Program-made: the position numbers and the translations under genes
Part shown: one piece after another, positions 1 to 9,455 of the stretch
Position numbering within the stretch: position 1 is the stretch's first letter
Layout: each line of letters opens with the position of its first letter
NCBI RefSeq assembly: GCF_036346595.1
Contig: NZ_CP107834.1
Location: 5,270,001 to 5,334,000 of the forward strand
Reading direction: 5' to 3'
DNA: 64,000 bases
Source of the DNA: Streptomyces sp. NBC_00525
GTDB lineage: Bacteria; Actinomycetota; Actinomycetes; Streptomycetales; Streptomycetaceae
Notes under the pieces: generated by a model
Told to the model about the DNA's origin: nothing
Seen by the model: only the letters and a program-made list of their open reading frames with translations
Database searches by the model: none

Positions 1-30
1 TTCAACGACACCTCAATCCGGGAGCATCCG

Positions 31-114
31 ATGGCCGACACGGCCTTCGTCGTCACCACGATCGCGGTCTTCGCGCTGGTGGTACTCGTCGCCAGGGGGG
101 TGGCGAAGCTGTGA
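31..114 (+). CDS. Small single-span membrane protein (27 aa) preceding kdpF
   Basis: ATG at 31 opens a 27-codon frame that is almost one hydrophobic helix (residues 4-22, rich in V, A, L) ending in a short basic tail (ARGVAKL). GGGAG at 20-24 is a plausible ribosome site. Its stop overlaps the GTG start of kdpF (GTGA, 111-114), which implies translational coupling to the kdp operon. The function is not known to me. By position it could be a second KdpF-like accessory peptide stabilising KdpA/KdpB, but that is inference. It is too short for statistical support, so the start overlap and hydrophobic composition are the main evidence. Confidence 0.55.
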   Translation: MADTAFVVTTIAVFALVVLVARGVAKL

Positions 115-200
115 CCGCGGACAACGTGGCCGGCCTCGTCGTGGCCGCCGCCCTGCTGGGCTACCTCGTCCTCGCCCTCCTCTTCCCGGAGAGGTTCTGA
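111..200 (+). CDS. kdpF: KdpF, small subunit of the K+-transporting ATPase
   Basis: This is a 29-aa peptide starting with GTG whose single transmembrane helix ([17 protein letters not shown]) and ending PERF are typical of KdpF. In KdpFABC, KdpF binds in the membrane beside KdpA and KdpB and stabilises the complex. It lies 6 nt before kdpA and overlaps the preceding small ORF by 4 nt, so it is part of the kdp operon. The length (about 29-30 aa) is normal for the family. Confidence 0.85.
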   Translation: MTADNVAGLVVAAALLGYLVLALLFPERF

Positions 201-206
201 GCCGAT

Positions 207-1871
207 ATGAGCCCCGTCCTCTCCGGTGTGCTCCAGCTCCTCGCGCTCGTGGTGGCGCTGGGGCTGGCGTACCGCCCGCTCGGCGACCACATGGCCCGCG
301 TCTACACCTCGACCCGCCATCTGCGGGCCGAGCGGTGGATCTACCGGGCGATCGGCGCCGACCCCGGCGCGCGGATGCGCCAAGCCGCGTATCTGCGCGG
401 CGTCCTCGCCTTCTCCGCCGTCGGCGTCCTCCTCCTGTACCTGCTGCAACGGCTCCAGGGCGTCCTGCCCGGCTCGCTCGGCTTCTCCTCGATCGACCCC
501 GACCAGGCGTTCAACACCGCCGCCTCGTTCGTCGCGAACACCAACTGGCAGTCGTACGCCGGCGAGCAGGCCATGGGCCACCTCGTGCAGACCGGCGGTC
601 TGGCCGTGCAGAACTTCCTCTCCGCCGCCGTCGGCATGGCCGTCGCGATCGCCCTCGTCCGCGGGTTCGCCGCCTCCCGCACCGGGGAACTCGGCAACTT
701 CTGGTGCGATCTGGTGCGCGGCACCGTCCGCGTCCTGCTGCCGCTCGCCGCAGTCGGCGCGCTCGTCCTCGTCGCCTGCGGGGCGATACAGAACTTCGCC
801 GGCATCCACGAGGTCGGGCAGTTCACCGGCGGCGGCCAGGAATGGAACGGCGGCGCGGTCGCCTCCCAGGAGGCCATCAAGGAGCTGGGCACCAACGGCG
901 GCGGCTACTTCAACGCCAACGCGGCCCACCCCTTCGAGAACCCCAGCGGCCTGTCCAACCTCTTCGAGATCTTCCTGATCCTCCTCATCCCGTTCGCGCT
1001 GACCCGCACCTTCGGCCGCATGGTGGGCTCCGTCCGGCAGGGGTACGCGCTCCTGGGCACCATGCTCGTCTTCTGGCTCGGCTTCTCCGTGCTGATGATG
1101 TGGACCGAGTCGGCCCACCACGGCCCCGCGTTCGAGCTCGCGGGCGGCGCCACCGAGGGCAAGGAGACCCGGTTCGGCATCGGCGGCTCGTCGCTGTTCG
1201 CCGTCGCCACCACACTCACCTCCACCGGCGCGGTGAACTCCTTCCACTCCTCGTACACCGGCCTCGGCGGCGGCATCACGCTGCTCGGCATGCAGCTCGG
1301 CGAGATCGCCCCCGGCGGCGTCGGCTCCGGGCTGTACGGCATGCTGATCATGGCGCTCGTCGCCGTGTTCATCGCCGGTCTGATGGTCGGGCGCACACCC
1401 GAATACCTCGGCAAGAAGATCGGCGTCCGCGAGATCCGGCTCGCCGCCTGCTATCTCCTGGTCACCCCGGCCCTGGTGCTCGGCTTCACCGCGGCGGCCG
1501 TCGCCCTGCCCACCCCGCCCGACTCCACCGCCAACTCCGGGGCGCACGGCTTCTCCGAGATCCTGTACGCCTACACCTCCGGCGCCAACAACAACGGCTC
1601 GGCGTTCGCCGGGCTGAACGCGGACACACCGTGGTTCAACACCACCATCGGGCTCGCCATGCTGCTGGGCCGCTTCCTGCCCATGGTGTTCGTCCTCGCC
1701 CTGGCCGGCTCGCTGGCCGAGCAGCGGCCCGTACCGGCCGACTCCGGCACCCTCGCCACCCACACCCCGCTGTTCGGCGGACTGCTCGCCGCGGTCGTGG
1801 TGGTCGTCGCCGGCCTGACCTACTTCCCGGCCCTCGCCCTGGGCCCGCTCGCCGAAGGGCTCGCGTCATGA
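207..1871 (+). CDS. kdpA: KdpA, potassium-binding channel-like subunit of the Kdp ATPase
   Basis: This 554-aa polytopic membrane protein starts at ATG 207. It carries KdpA hallmarks: the [10 protein letters not shown] segment near residue 110, the [18 protein letters not shown] loop near residues 228-245, and the [10 protein letters not shown] and [10 protein letters not shown] loops, which correspond to the repeated selectivity-filter regions of the SKT channel superfamily. KdpA takes up K+ selectively from outside and passes it towards KdpB through an intramembrane tunnel. The length is normal. The stop overlaps the kdpB ATG (ATGA, 1868-1871), so the two subunits are translationally coupled. 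High-affinity K+ uptake under limitation is the expected role. Confidence 0.97.
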   Translation: MSPVLSGVLQLLALVVALGLAYRPLGDHMARVYTSTRHLRAERWIYRAIGADPGARMRQAAYLRGVLAFSAVGVLLLYLLQRLQGVLPGSLGFSSIDPDQAFNTAASFVANTNWQSYAGEQAMGHLVQTGGLAVQNFLSAAVGMAVAIALVRGFAASRTGELGNFWCDLVRGTVRVLLPLAAVGALVLVACGAIQNFAGIHEVGQFTGGGQEWNGGAVASQEAIKELGTNGGGYFNANAAHPFENPSGLSNLFEIFLILLIPFALTRTFGRMVGSVRQGYALLGTMLVFWLGFSVLMMWTESAHHGPAFELAGGATEGKETRFGIGGSSLFAVATTLTSTGAVNSFHSSYTGLGGGITLLGMQLGEIAPGGVGSGLYGMLIMALVAVFIAGLMVGRTPEYLGKKIGVREIRLAACYLLVTPALVLGFTAAAVALPTPPDSTANSGAHGFSEILYAYTSGANNNGSAFAGLNADTPWFNTTIGLAMLLGRFLPMVFVLALAGSLAEQRPVPADSGTLATHTPLFGGLLAAVVVVVAGLTYFPALALGPLAEGLAS

Positions 1872-3952
1872 CCACACCCACACCCCAGCCGGCCCCGATA
1901 CCGGCGGCCGCGCGGCAGGTCCGCACCGGCGCCGCGCTGTCCGACCCCAGGACGCTGCTCGCCGCGCTGCCCCGGGCGGTGCGCAAGTTCCATCCCAGGG
2001 CGATGGCCGCCTCACCCGTCATGTGCGTGGTGCTCGCCGGGTCCGTCGTCACCACCGTGCTCGCCGCCCGCGACCCCGGCGACCTGTTCGGCTGGGCGAT
2101 CACCGGCTGGCTGTGGCTGACCACGCTCTTCGCCAACCTCGCCGAAGCCGTCGCCGAGGGGCGCGGCAAGGCCCAGGCCGACGCGCTGCGGCGGGCGAAG
2201 ACCGACACCGTCGCCCGCCGGCTGACCGGCGGACGCGAGAAGCGGATCGCCAGCACCGAGCTGCGCGTCGGCGACCTGGTCGTCTGCGAGGCGGGCGACA
2301 TCGTCCCCGGCGACGGGGACGTCGTGGAGGGCGTGGCCGGCGTGGACGAGTCCGCGGTGACCGGCGAGTCCGCCCCCGTCATCCGCGAGTCCGGCGGCGA
2401 CCGCAGCGCCGTCACCGGCGGTACGAAGGTGCTCTCCGACCGCATCGTCATCCGGATCACCACCCGGCCCGGCGAGACGTTCATCGACCGGATGATCGCC
2501 CTGGTGGAGGGCGCCGCCCGGCAGAAGACGCCCAACGAGATCGCCCTGAACATCCTGCTGGCGTCCCTGACGATCGCCTTCCTGCTCGCCGTGGTCACCC
2601 TCCAGCCCTTCGCCGTGTACGCGGGCGGCGAGCAGTCCGTCGCCGTGCTCACCGCGCTGCTGGTCTGTCTCATCCCGACCACCATCGGCGCGCTGCTCTC
2701 CGCGATCGGCATCGCGGGCATGGACCGGCTGGTGCGGCGCAATGTGCTCGCGATGTCCGGGCGGGCCGTCGAGGCGGCCGGGGACGTCTCGACGCTGCTG
2801 CTCGACAAGACCGGCACCATCACCCACGGCAACCGCCGGGCCACCGCCCTGCTGCCCGTCGCCGGGGTCACCGGCGAGGAACTGGCGCGGGCCGCCCGGC
2901 TCGCCTCGCTGGCCGACGAGACCCCCGAGGGCCGGTCCGTGGTCGCCCTCGCCGGGGAGCGGTACGGGCAGGGCGAACCCCGCGCGGACGAGCTGAGCGG
3001 CGCCACCCGGGTCGCCTTCACCGCACACACCCGCATGTCCGGCGTGGACATGGCCGGGCGCAGCGTCCGCAAGGGCGCCGCCGGGGCGGTCTCCGCCTGG
3101 GTGCGCGAGCGGGGCGGGACCGTCCCCGACGAGGCACGCCGGGGCGCCGACCGCATCGCGGCGCAGGGCGGCACTCCGCTCCTGGTGGCCGTCGAGGACG
3201 AGCGCGGGGCGCGGGTCCTGGGCGTCGTCCACCTCAAGGACGTCGTCAAGGAGGGCATGCCCGAGCGGTTCGCCGAGCTGCGCCGGATGGGCATCCGCAC
3301 CGTCATGATCACCGGCGACAACCCGCTCACCGCGAAGGCCATCGCCGAGGAGGCCGGAGTCGACGACTTCCTGGCCGAGGCCACGCCCGAGGACAAGATG
3401 GCCCTCATCAAGCGGGAGCAGGCCGCCGGCGCGCTCGTCGCGATGACCGGCGACGGCACCAACGACGCCCCGGCCCTCGCTCAGGCCGATGTCGGCGTGG
3501 CCATGAACAGCGGGACCTCGGCCGCCAAGGAGGCCGGGAACATGGTCGACCTGGACTCCGACCCGACCAAGCTCATCGAGATCGTGGAGATCGGCAGGCA
3601 GCTGCTGATCACGCGGGGCGCGCTCACCACGTTCTCGCTGGCCAACGACATCGCGAAGTACTTCGCGATCATCCCCGCGATGTTCGCCGCCGTGTACCCG
3701 GGCCTGGACCGGCTCAACATCATGGACCTGTCCTCGCCCCGGACCGCGATCCTCTCCGCCGTGATCTTCAACGCGCTGATCATCGTCGCGCTCGTGCCGC
3801 TCGCCCTGCGGGGCGTACGCCACCGGCCCGGTGGCGCGTCCGCCCTGCTCCGGCGCAACCTCGCCGTCTACGGCATCGGCGGGCTGATCGCGCCCTTCGC
3901 CGGCATCAAGCTCATCGACCTGCTCCTCTCCCTCCTCCCCGGAATCGGCTGA
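1868..3952 (+). CDS. kdpB: KdpB, P-type ATPase subunit of the Kdp transporter
   Basis: This is a 694-aa type IA P-type ATPase. The phosphorylation motif LLLDKTGTI places the acceptor aspartate at about residue 313. The TGES motif of the actuator domain (VTGESAPV), [10 protein letters not shown] of the nucleotide/phosphorylation domains and [17 protein letters not shown] are all intact, so the ATPase should be active. KdpB hydrolyses ATP to drive K+ released from KdpA into the cytoplasm. It starts inside the kdpA stop and ends 6 nt before kdpC, all in one operon. Confidence 0.97.
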   Translation: MTTPTPQPAPIPAAARQVRTGAALSDPRTLLAALPRAVRKFHPRAMAASPVMCVVLAGSVVTTVLAARDPGDLFGWAITGWLWLTTLFANLAEAVAEGRGKAQADALRRAKTDTVARRLTGGREKRIASTELRVGDLVVCEAGDIVPGDGDVVEGVAGVDESAVTGESAPVIRESGGDRSAVTGGTKVLSDRIVIRITTRPGETFIDRMIALVEGAARQKTPNEIALNILLASLTIAFLLAVVTLQPFAVYAGGEQSVAVLTALLVCLIPTTIGALLSAIGIAGMDRLVRRNVLAMSGRAVEAAGDVSTLLLDKTGTITHGNRRATALLPVAGVTGEELARAARLASLADETPEGRSVVALAGERYGQGEPRADELSGATRVAFTAHTRMSGVDMAGRSVRKGAAGAVSAWVRERGGTVPDEARRGADRIAAQGGTPLLVAVEDERGARVLGVVHLKDVVKEGMPERFAELRRMGIRTVMITGDNPLTAKAIAEEAGVDDFLAEATPEDKMALIKREQAAGALVAMTGDGTNDAPALAQADVGVAMNSGTSAAKEAGNMVDLDSDPTKLIEIVEIGRQLLITRGALTTFSLANDIAKYFAIIPAMFAAVYPGLDRLNIMDLSSPRTAILSAVIFNALIIVALVPLALRGVRHRPGGASALLRRNLAVYGIGGLIAPFAGIKLIDLLLSLLPGIG

Positions 3953-3958
3953 CCCGCC

Positions 3959-4624
3959 ATGCACACACCCGTACGCAACCCCGCCCGCCAGGCCTGGGCC
4001 GCCCTGCGCGCCCTGCTCGTCCTCACCCTGGTCTGCGGCGTCCTCTACCCGCTCGCCGTCACCGGGGCCGCGCAGACGCTCATGCCGCACCGCGCGGACG
4101 GCTCCCGGATCACCGACGGCGGCCGGGTCGTCGGCTCCGCCCTCATCGGCCAGCGCTACGACCTGCCGGCCACGGAGGACGGGGAGAGCGCACAGCCCGA
4201 CCTGCGCTGGTTCCAGCCGCGCCCCTCCGCCGGGCTCGGCACCAACACCCGCAACACCCGCTACTCGCTGCTCGTCTCCGGCGCCAGCAACCTGGCCGGC
4301 GACAGCCCGGAGCTGATCGACCGGGTCACCGCAGCCCGAGAAGCCGTCGTCCGGGACAACTCAGTCCCCGGCCACCCGGTCGATCCCGCGCAGGTGCCCG
4401 CCGACGCGGTCACCTCCTCCGGCTCCGGGCTCGACCCCCACATCTCCCCGGCGTACGCACAGCTCCAGGTCCGCCGCGTCGCCGCCCGCAACCACCTGGA
4501 CGCCGATCGGGTCGCCGAACTCGTCGAGCGGCACACCGAGGGCCGCCTCCTCGGCTTCATCGGCGAACCGCGCGTCAACGTCCTCCGGCTCAACGTCGCG
4601 CTGCGCCGGCTGGCGACGGGCTGA
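3959..4624 (+). CDS. kdpC: KdpC, accessory subunit of the Kdp ATPase
   Basis: This 221-aa protein has one N-terminal transmembrane helix (about residues 13-33, LLVLTLVCGVLYPLAV). An extracytoplasmic domain follows with the family motifs SALIGQRYD, FQPRPS, SGASNLAGDSPELIDRV, SGSGLDPHISPAYAQLQ and a C-terminal GFIGEPRVNVLRLN. These are the standard KdpC blocks. KdpC is needed for assembly and activity of the complex. The gene is 6 nt downstream of kdpB. The length is at the long end of the family but not abnormal. Confidence 0.95.
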   Translation: MHTPVRNPARQAWAALRALLVLTLVCGVLYPLAVTGAAQTLMPHRADGSRITDGGRVVGSALIGQRYDLPATEDGESAQPDLRWFQPRPSAGLGTNTRNTRYSLLVSGASNLAGDSPELIDRVTAAREAVVRDNSVPGHPVDPAQVPADAVTSSGSGLDPHISPAYAQLQVRRVAARNHLDADRVAELVERHTEGRLLGFIGEPRVNVLRLNVALRRLATG

Positions 4625-4751
4625 ACCGCGTCGCCTGGTGACGGGCCGAACGGCGGGGCGATGCCTCCGGAGCCGCAGCCGGGGCATTGCCCCGTCCCGT
4701 GCCACCTGCACATACTGGCGGCCGACAGCCGAGGACCCACGGGGGAGCGAC

Positions 4752-5486
4752 ATGACCGAGAACAGCGCCGACACGACCACCGGCGGGGGCGCCGGGACGG
4801 CCCTCGCCGACGGCCCGATGGTGCGCGTCGAGGACCTGCACCGCTCCTACGGCTCCGGCGCGGGCGCCGTGCACGCGCTGCGCGGCGTCTCCTTCGAGGT
4901 GCCGCGCGGCGAGCTGGTCGCCCTCAAGGGCCGCTCCGGCTCCGGCAAGACCACCCTGCTCAACCTCGTCGGCGGCCTCGACAGCCCGGACGGCGGCCGG
5001 ATCACCGTGGACGGCACCGACCTCTCCACCCTCGGCGAGAACGGGCTGCTGGAACTGCGCCGGGACCGCATCGGCTTCATCTTCCAGTCCTTCGGCCTGA
5101 TCCCGATCCTCACGGCGGCGGAGAACGTCGGCGTACCCCTGCGGCTGCGCAAGGCCGACCCCCGCGAGCGCGAGAAGCGGGTGTCGCTGCTGCTCTCCCT
5201 CGTCGGCCTCGCCGACCACGCGGCGCAGCGCCCCGGCGAGATGTCCGGCGGCCAGCAGCAGCGGGTGGCCATCGCCCGCGCGCTCGCCAACCGGCCCGCC
5301 CTGCTGATCGCGGACGAGCCCACCGGGCAGCTCGACCAGGAGACCGGGCTCGCGGTGATGGAGCTGCTGCGCGCCGTCGTGCACAGCGAGAACGTCACCG
5401 CGCTCGTCGCCACCCACGACGCCCAGCTGCTCGGCCTCGCCGACCGCGTGCTGGAGCTCAGCGACGGGCACATCATCGAGCACTGA
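4752..5486 (+). CDS. ABC transporter ATP-binding protein, MacB/LolD type, without a permease
   Basis: The start at ATG 4752 follows GGGGGAGCGAC, a strong ribosome site, and gives 244 aa. Walker A is GRSGSGKTTLLN, the signature is MSGGQQQRVAIARAL and Walker B is LLIADEP followed by TGQLDQETG. This is the MacB/LolD/FtsE-like branch that normally partners FtsX/MacB-type permeases. No permease lies next to it: kdpC is upstream and kdpD downstream, on the same strand. It may serve a permease encoded elsewhere, or have been inserted between kdpC and kdpD. A role in K+ control is possible but nothing in the sequence shows it. Confidence 0.9.
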   Translation: MTENSADTTTGGGAGTALADGPMVRVEDLHRSYGSGAGAVHALRGVSFEVPRGELVALKGRSGSGKTTLLNLVGGLDSPDGGRITVDGTDLSTLGENGLLELRRDRIGFIFQSFGLIPILTAAENVGVPLRLRKADPREREKRVSLLLSLVGLADHAAQRPGEMSGGQQQRVAIARALANRPALLIADEPTGQLDQETGLAVMELLRAVVHSENVTALVATHDAQLLGLADRVLELSDGHIIEH

Positions 5487-5628
5487 CCGGCGGGCCGGGC
5501 CCCGTATCAGGGTTGTGTCAATTCCCGCCGCCTTCCCACCCCCCGTCCGATATGCCGGAAATCCACCAGGTACTTTCGAACCAGGGCCGCCAGGACGGCG
5601 GCCGCCGGTTTCGGAAGACAATGGGGCC

Positions 5629-8172
5629 ATGGGGCGCGGCAAACTTCGGATCTACCTCGGGGCGGCACCCGGCGTCGGCAAGACGTACGCGATGCTCGCC
5701 GAGGCGCACCGGCGCGTCGAGCGGGGCACCGACTGCGTCGTCGCCTTCGTCGAGCACCACGACCGGCCGCGCACCGAGACCATGCTGCACGGCCTGGAAA
5801 TGGTGCCCCGCCGGGAGATGGAGCACCGCACGGCCCTGTTCACCGAGATGGACGTCGACGCCGTCCTGGAGCGCGCCCCGGCCGTCGCCCTGGTGGACGA
5901 GCTCGCCCACACCAATGTGCCCGGCTCCCGCAACGCCAAGCGCTGGCAGGACGTCGAGGAACTCCTCCAGGCCGGCATCGACGTCGTCTCCACGGTCAAC
6001 ATCCAGCACCTGGAATCCCTGGGCGACGTCGTCGAGTCCATAACCGGCGTACGCCAGCGCGAGACCGTGCCCGACGAGGTCGTCCGCCGCGCCGACCAGC
6101 TCGAACTGGTCGACATGTCGCCCCAGGCCCTGCGCCGCCGCATGGCCCACGGCAACATCTACAAACCGGACCGGATCGACGCCTCCCTCTCCAACTACTT
6201 CCGCCCCGGCAACCTCACCGCCCTGCGCGAACTGGCCCTCCTCTGGGTCGCCGACCGGGTCGACGAATACCTCCAGCAGTACCGGGGCGAGCACAACATC
6301 CGCACCACCTGGCAGGCCCGCGAACGCATCGTCGTCGGCCTCACCGGGGGCCCCGAGGGCCGCACCCTCATCCGCCGCGCCGCGCGCATGGCGGCCAAGG
6401 GCTCCGGCAGCGAGATCCTCGCCGTCTACATCGCCCGCAGCGACGGACTGACCGCGGCATCGCCCAAGGAGCTGACCGTCCAGCGCACCCTCGTCGAGGA
6501 CCTGGGCGGCACCTTCCACCACGTCATCGGCGACGACATACCCTCCGCGCTCCTGGCATTCGCGCGCGGCGTCAACGCCACCCAGATCGTCCTCGGCTCC
6601 AGCCGCCGCAAGACCTGGCAGTACATCTACGGACCAGGCGTCGGCGCCACCGTCGCCCGCGAGTCCGGCACCGACCTCGACGTCCACATCGTCACCCACG
6701 GCGAGGTCGCCAAGGGCCGGGGCCTGCCGATGGCGCGCGGCGCCCGCCTCGGCCGCGCCCGCATCATCTGGGGCTGGGCGGTCGGCGTCGGCGGCCCCGT
6801 CCTCCTCGCCGTCCTCCTCAAGGCCCTGGAGAGCGGCCCCGGCCTCGCCAACGACGTCCTGCTCTTCCTCTTCATGACCGTCGGCGCCGCCCTCATCGGC
6901 GGACTGCTGCCCGCCCTCGCCTCGGCCGCCGCCGGCTCGCTGCTCCTCAACTACTGGTTCACCCCACCCACCCACACCCTCACCGTCCAGGACCCGGAGA
7001 ACTTCGTCGCCATCGTGATCTTCTTCGCGGTGGCCGTCGCGGTGGCCTCCGTGGTGGATCTCGCGGCCCGCCGCACCCACCAGGCCGCCCGGCTGCGCGC
7101 GGAGGCCGAGATCCTGTCCTTCCTGGCCGGCAGCGTGCTGCGCGGCGAGACCACGCTGCCCGCGCTCCTGGACCGGGTCCGCGAGACCTTCGGCATGGGC
7201 TCCGTCGCCCTGCTGGAGCGGCGCAGCGACGTCGATCCCTGGACCTGCGCCGGGAGCGTCGGCCCGGCCCCGGCCGCCCGGCCCGAGGACGCCGATGTGG
7301 ACATGCCGGTCGGCGACCACATGGCGCTCGCGCTGACCGGCCGGGTGCTGCCCGCCGAGGACCGCCGGGTGCTCGGCGCGTTCGCCGCCCAGGCCGCCGT
7401 CGTCCTGGAACGCGAACGCCTGGTGGACGAGGCCGAGGAGGCCCGCAGACTCGCCGAGGGCAACCGCATCAGGACCGCGCTCCTGGCCGCCGTCAGCCAC
7501 GATCTGCGCACCCCGCTCGCCGCGATCAAGGCCGCCGTCTCCTCCCTGCGCTCCGACGACGTCGCCTGGTCCGAGGACGACGAGGCGGAACTCCTCGAAG
7601 GCATCGAGGACGGCGCCGACCGCCTCGACCACCTCGTCGGCAACCTCCTGGACATGTCCCGCCTCCAGACCGGCACCGTCACCCCGCTCATCCGCGAGAT
7701 CGACCTGGACGAGGTGGTGCCGATGGCCCTGGGCGGCGTCCCCGAGGACAGCGTCGACCTGGACATCCCCGAGACGCTGCCCATGGTCGCCGTCGATCCC
7801 GGCCTCCTGGAACGGGCCGTCGCCAACATCGTGGAGAACGCCGTCAAGTACAGCCCCGACGGCGACCGCGTCACCGTGGCGGCCAGCGCGCACGGCGACC
7901 GCGTCGAACTCCGGGTCGCCGACCGGGGCCGGGGCGTGCCCGACGAGGGCAAGGAACGCATCTTCGAACCCTTCCAGCGCTACGGGGACGCCCCGCGCGG
8001 GGCCGGGGTCGGCCTCGGCCTCGCGGTTGCCCGCGGTTTCGCCGAATCCATGGGCGGCACGCTGGACGCCGAGGACACCCCCGGCGGCGGCCTCACCATG
8101 GTCCTCACCGTCAAGGCGGCACCGGGCCACGCCCCCGCCGCCCCCGGCCTGCCCGCGCGGGTCACCTCATGA
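5629..8172 (+). CDS. kdpD: KdpD, K+-responsive sensor histidine kinase
   Basis: The start chosen is ATG 5629 (MGRGKLRIYLGAAPGVGKT), which places the KdpD N-terminal Walker-type motif at its usual position. The protein is 847 aa. The order of domains is the KdpD N-terminal domain (1-210), a USP-like domain (about 230-360, ending in GSSRRKTWQYI), a four-helix membrane block (about 375-480), a GAF-like cytoplasmic segment, then HisKA with SHDLRTPLAAIKA (phospho-acceptor His about 624) and an HATPase domain with NIVENAVKYSP and GVGLGLAVARG. It senses K+ limitation or ionic stress and phosphorylates KdpE. kdpE follows 73 nt downstream. Confidence 0.96.
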   Translation: MGRGKLRIYLGAAPGVGKTYAMLAEAHRRVERGTDCVVAFVEHHDRPRTETMLHGLEMVPRREMEHRTALFTEMDVDAVLERAPAVALVDELAHTNVPGSRNAKRWQDVEELLQAGIDVVSTVNIQHLESLGDVVESITGVRQRETVPDEVVRRADQLELVDMSPQALRRRMAHGNIYKPDRIDASLSNYFRPGNLTALRELALLWVADRVDEYLQQYRGEHNIRTTWQARERIVVGLTGGPEGRTLIRRAARMAAKGSGSEILAVYIARSDGLTAASPKELTVQRTLVEDLGGTFHHVIGDDIPSALLAFARGVNATQIVLGSSRRKTWQYIYGPGVGATVARESGTDLDVHIVTHGEVAKGRGLPMARGARLGRARIIWGWAVGVGGPVLLAVLLKALESGPGLANDVLLFLFMTVGAALIGGLLPALASAAAGSLLLNYWFTPPTHTLTVQDPENFVAIVIFFAVAVAVASVVDLAARRTHQAARLRAEAEILSFLAGSVLRGETTLPALLDRVRETFGMGSVALLERRSDVDPWTCAGSVGPAPAARPEDADVDMPVGDHMALALTGRVLPAEDRRVLGAFAAQAAVVLERERLVDEAEEARRLAEGNRIRTALLAAVSHDLRTPLAAIKAAVSSLRSDDVAWSEDDEAELLEGIEDGADRLDHLVGNLLDMSRLQTGTVTPLIREIDLDEVVPMALGGVPEDSVDLDIPETLPMVAVDPGLLERAVANIVENAVKYSPDGDRVTVAASAHGDRVELRVADRGRGVPDEGKERIFEPFQRYGDAPRGAGVGLGLAVARGFAESMGGTLDAEDTPGGGLTMVLTVKAAPGHAPAAPGLPARVTS

Positions 8173-8245
8173 CCGCGCGTCCCACCTCATGACCGGCGGA
8201 CCGCTCCGCGCAACGACGTACGCCCAGCAGAAAGGCAGGACCGCG

Positions 8246-8938
8246 ATGACCCGCGTGCTAGTGGTCGACGACGAGCCGCAGATCGTGCGTGCCCTCGTGA
8301 TCAACCTGAAGGCGCGCAAGTACGAGGTGGACGCCGCGCCCGACGGGGCCACCGCCCTCCAGCTCGCCGCCGCCCGCCACCCCGACGTCGTCGTCCTGGA
8401 CCTCGGGCTGCCCGACATGGACGGCGTGGACGTGATCCGGGGCCTGCGCGGCTGGACCCGCGTCCCGATCCTGGTGCTCTCGGCCCGCCACACCTCCGAC
8501 GAGAAGGTCGAGGCGCTGGACGCGGGGGCCGACGACTACGTGACCAAGCCGTTCGGCATGGACGAGCTGCTGGCCAGGCTGCGTGCCGCCGTGCGCCGGG
8601 CGGAGCCGGTCGGGCCGGACGGCGGGGACCAGGCCGTCGTCGTGGAGACCGCGGGCTTCACCGTCGACCTGGCCGCCAAGAAGGTCCACCGCGACGGCCG
8701 CGACGTACGGCTCACCCCCACCGAGTGGCATCTGCTGGAGGTCCTGGTCCGCAACGGCGGCCGGCTCGTCAGCCAGCGCCAGCTCCTCCAGGAGGTCTGG
8801 GGCCCCTCGTACGGCACCGAGACCAACTATCTGCGGGTCTACATGGCCCAGCTGCGGCGCAAGCTGGAGGCCGATCCCTCCCATCCCCGCCACTTCGTCA
8901 CCGAGCCCGGCATGGGTTACCGCTTCGAGCGCGCCTGA
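8246..8938 (+). CDS. kdpE: KdpE, OmpR-type response regulator of the kdp operon
   Basis: ATG 8246 (MTRVLVVDDEPQIVRAL) gives 230 aa. The receiver domain has the acidic pair DDE, the phosphorylatable Asp at about residue 52 (VVLDLGLPDMDG) and the switch Lys in VTKPFG. The C-terminal winged helix (LTPTEWHLLEVLVRNGG to VYMAQLRRKLEADPSHPRHF) is of OmpR/PhoB type. It is the cognate regulator of KdpD and should activate the kdp promoter, which would lie at or just before the left edge of this window. An upstream AGCAGAAAGGCAGG supplies the ribosome site. Confidence 0.96.
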   Translation: MTRVLVVDDEPQIVRALVINLKARKYEVDAAPDGATALQLAAARHPDVVVLDLGLPDMDGVDVIRGLRGWTRVPILVLSARHTSDEKVEALDAGADDYVTKPFGMDELLARLRAAVRRAEPVGPDGGDQAVVVETAGFTVDLAAKKVHRDGRDVRLTPTEWHLLEVLVRNGGRLVSQRQLLQEVWGPSYGTETNYLRVYMAQLRRKLEADPSHPRHFVTEPGMGYRFERA

Positions 8939-9035
8939 AACCGTCGCCCGCCCCCGAGACGACCGCGCACAGTCCTTCGTTCGAGTGAGACGGCGGCCAC
9001 CCGCCACGCGCCCGCGGGACCGGTACCCTTCGGGT

Positions 9036-9452
9036 ATGAGTGCTGTTCCCCGATCCGAGAAGCCCCACAAGGGCGACCGGCCGTCCGGGCGCTTCCGCCG
9101 GATGCTGGACCGGCTTTCCAGCTCCCAGCAGGACCTGGAGTGCGAGGAGCTGGAGGAGGACACACAGGCATCGGGGTGCACCCGCATCTCCGAGTGCACC
9201 GACCGCCAGATCGTCAAGGTGACTGGTACCTTGCGGACGGTCACCCTGCGGCCGCGCGCCGGAGTGCCCGCCCTGGAGGCGGAGCTCTTCGACGGCACCG
9301 CGCCGCTCGACGTGGTCTGGCTCGGCCGCCGCTCCATCGTGGGCATAGAACCGGGCCGCAAGCTCATCGCCTCCGGCCGGATCGCCATGAGCCACGGCCG
9401 CCGGGTGCTGTTCAACCCCAAATACGAACTCCGACCGCTCGGCAAGGAGTAG
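9036..9452 (+). CDS. OB-fold nucleic acid-binding domain protein
   Basis: The protein has 138 aa from ATG 9036. The C-terminal half (VKVTGTLRTVTLRPRAGV to FNPKYELRPLG) is an OB-fold of the tRNA_anti/RecG-wedge type found in short actinobacterial proteins; the N-terminal 50 residues are charged and contain a Cys-rich CTRISECTD. A TACCCT hexamer at 9024-9029 ends 6 nt before the ATG, the spacing of leaderless actinobacterial promoters, although no clear -35 was found. The gene is followed 3 nt later by the DUF3159 gene. I recall the same pair beside the ceoB/ceoC genes of Mycobacterium. The biochemical role is unknown. Confidence 0.85.
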   Translation: MSAVPRSEKPHKGDRPSGRFRRMLDRLSSSQQDLECEELEEDTQASGCTRISECTDRQIVKVTGTLRTVTLRPRAGVPALEAELFDGTAPLDVVWLGRRSIVGIEPGRKLIASGRIAMSHGRRVLFNPKYELRPLGKE

Positions 9453-9455
9453 CCG

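Noticed and set aside
4680..4694. Hairpin CGGGGC-ATT-GCCCCG after kdpC as a terminator
   Set aside because: Six base pairs with a 3-nt loop is too weak beside the 12-18-bp hairpins found elsewhere in this window; kdpC, the ABC ATPase and kdpD may be cotranscribed.
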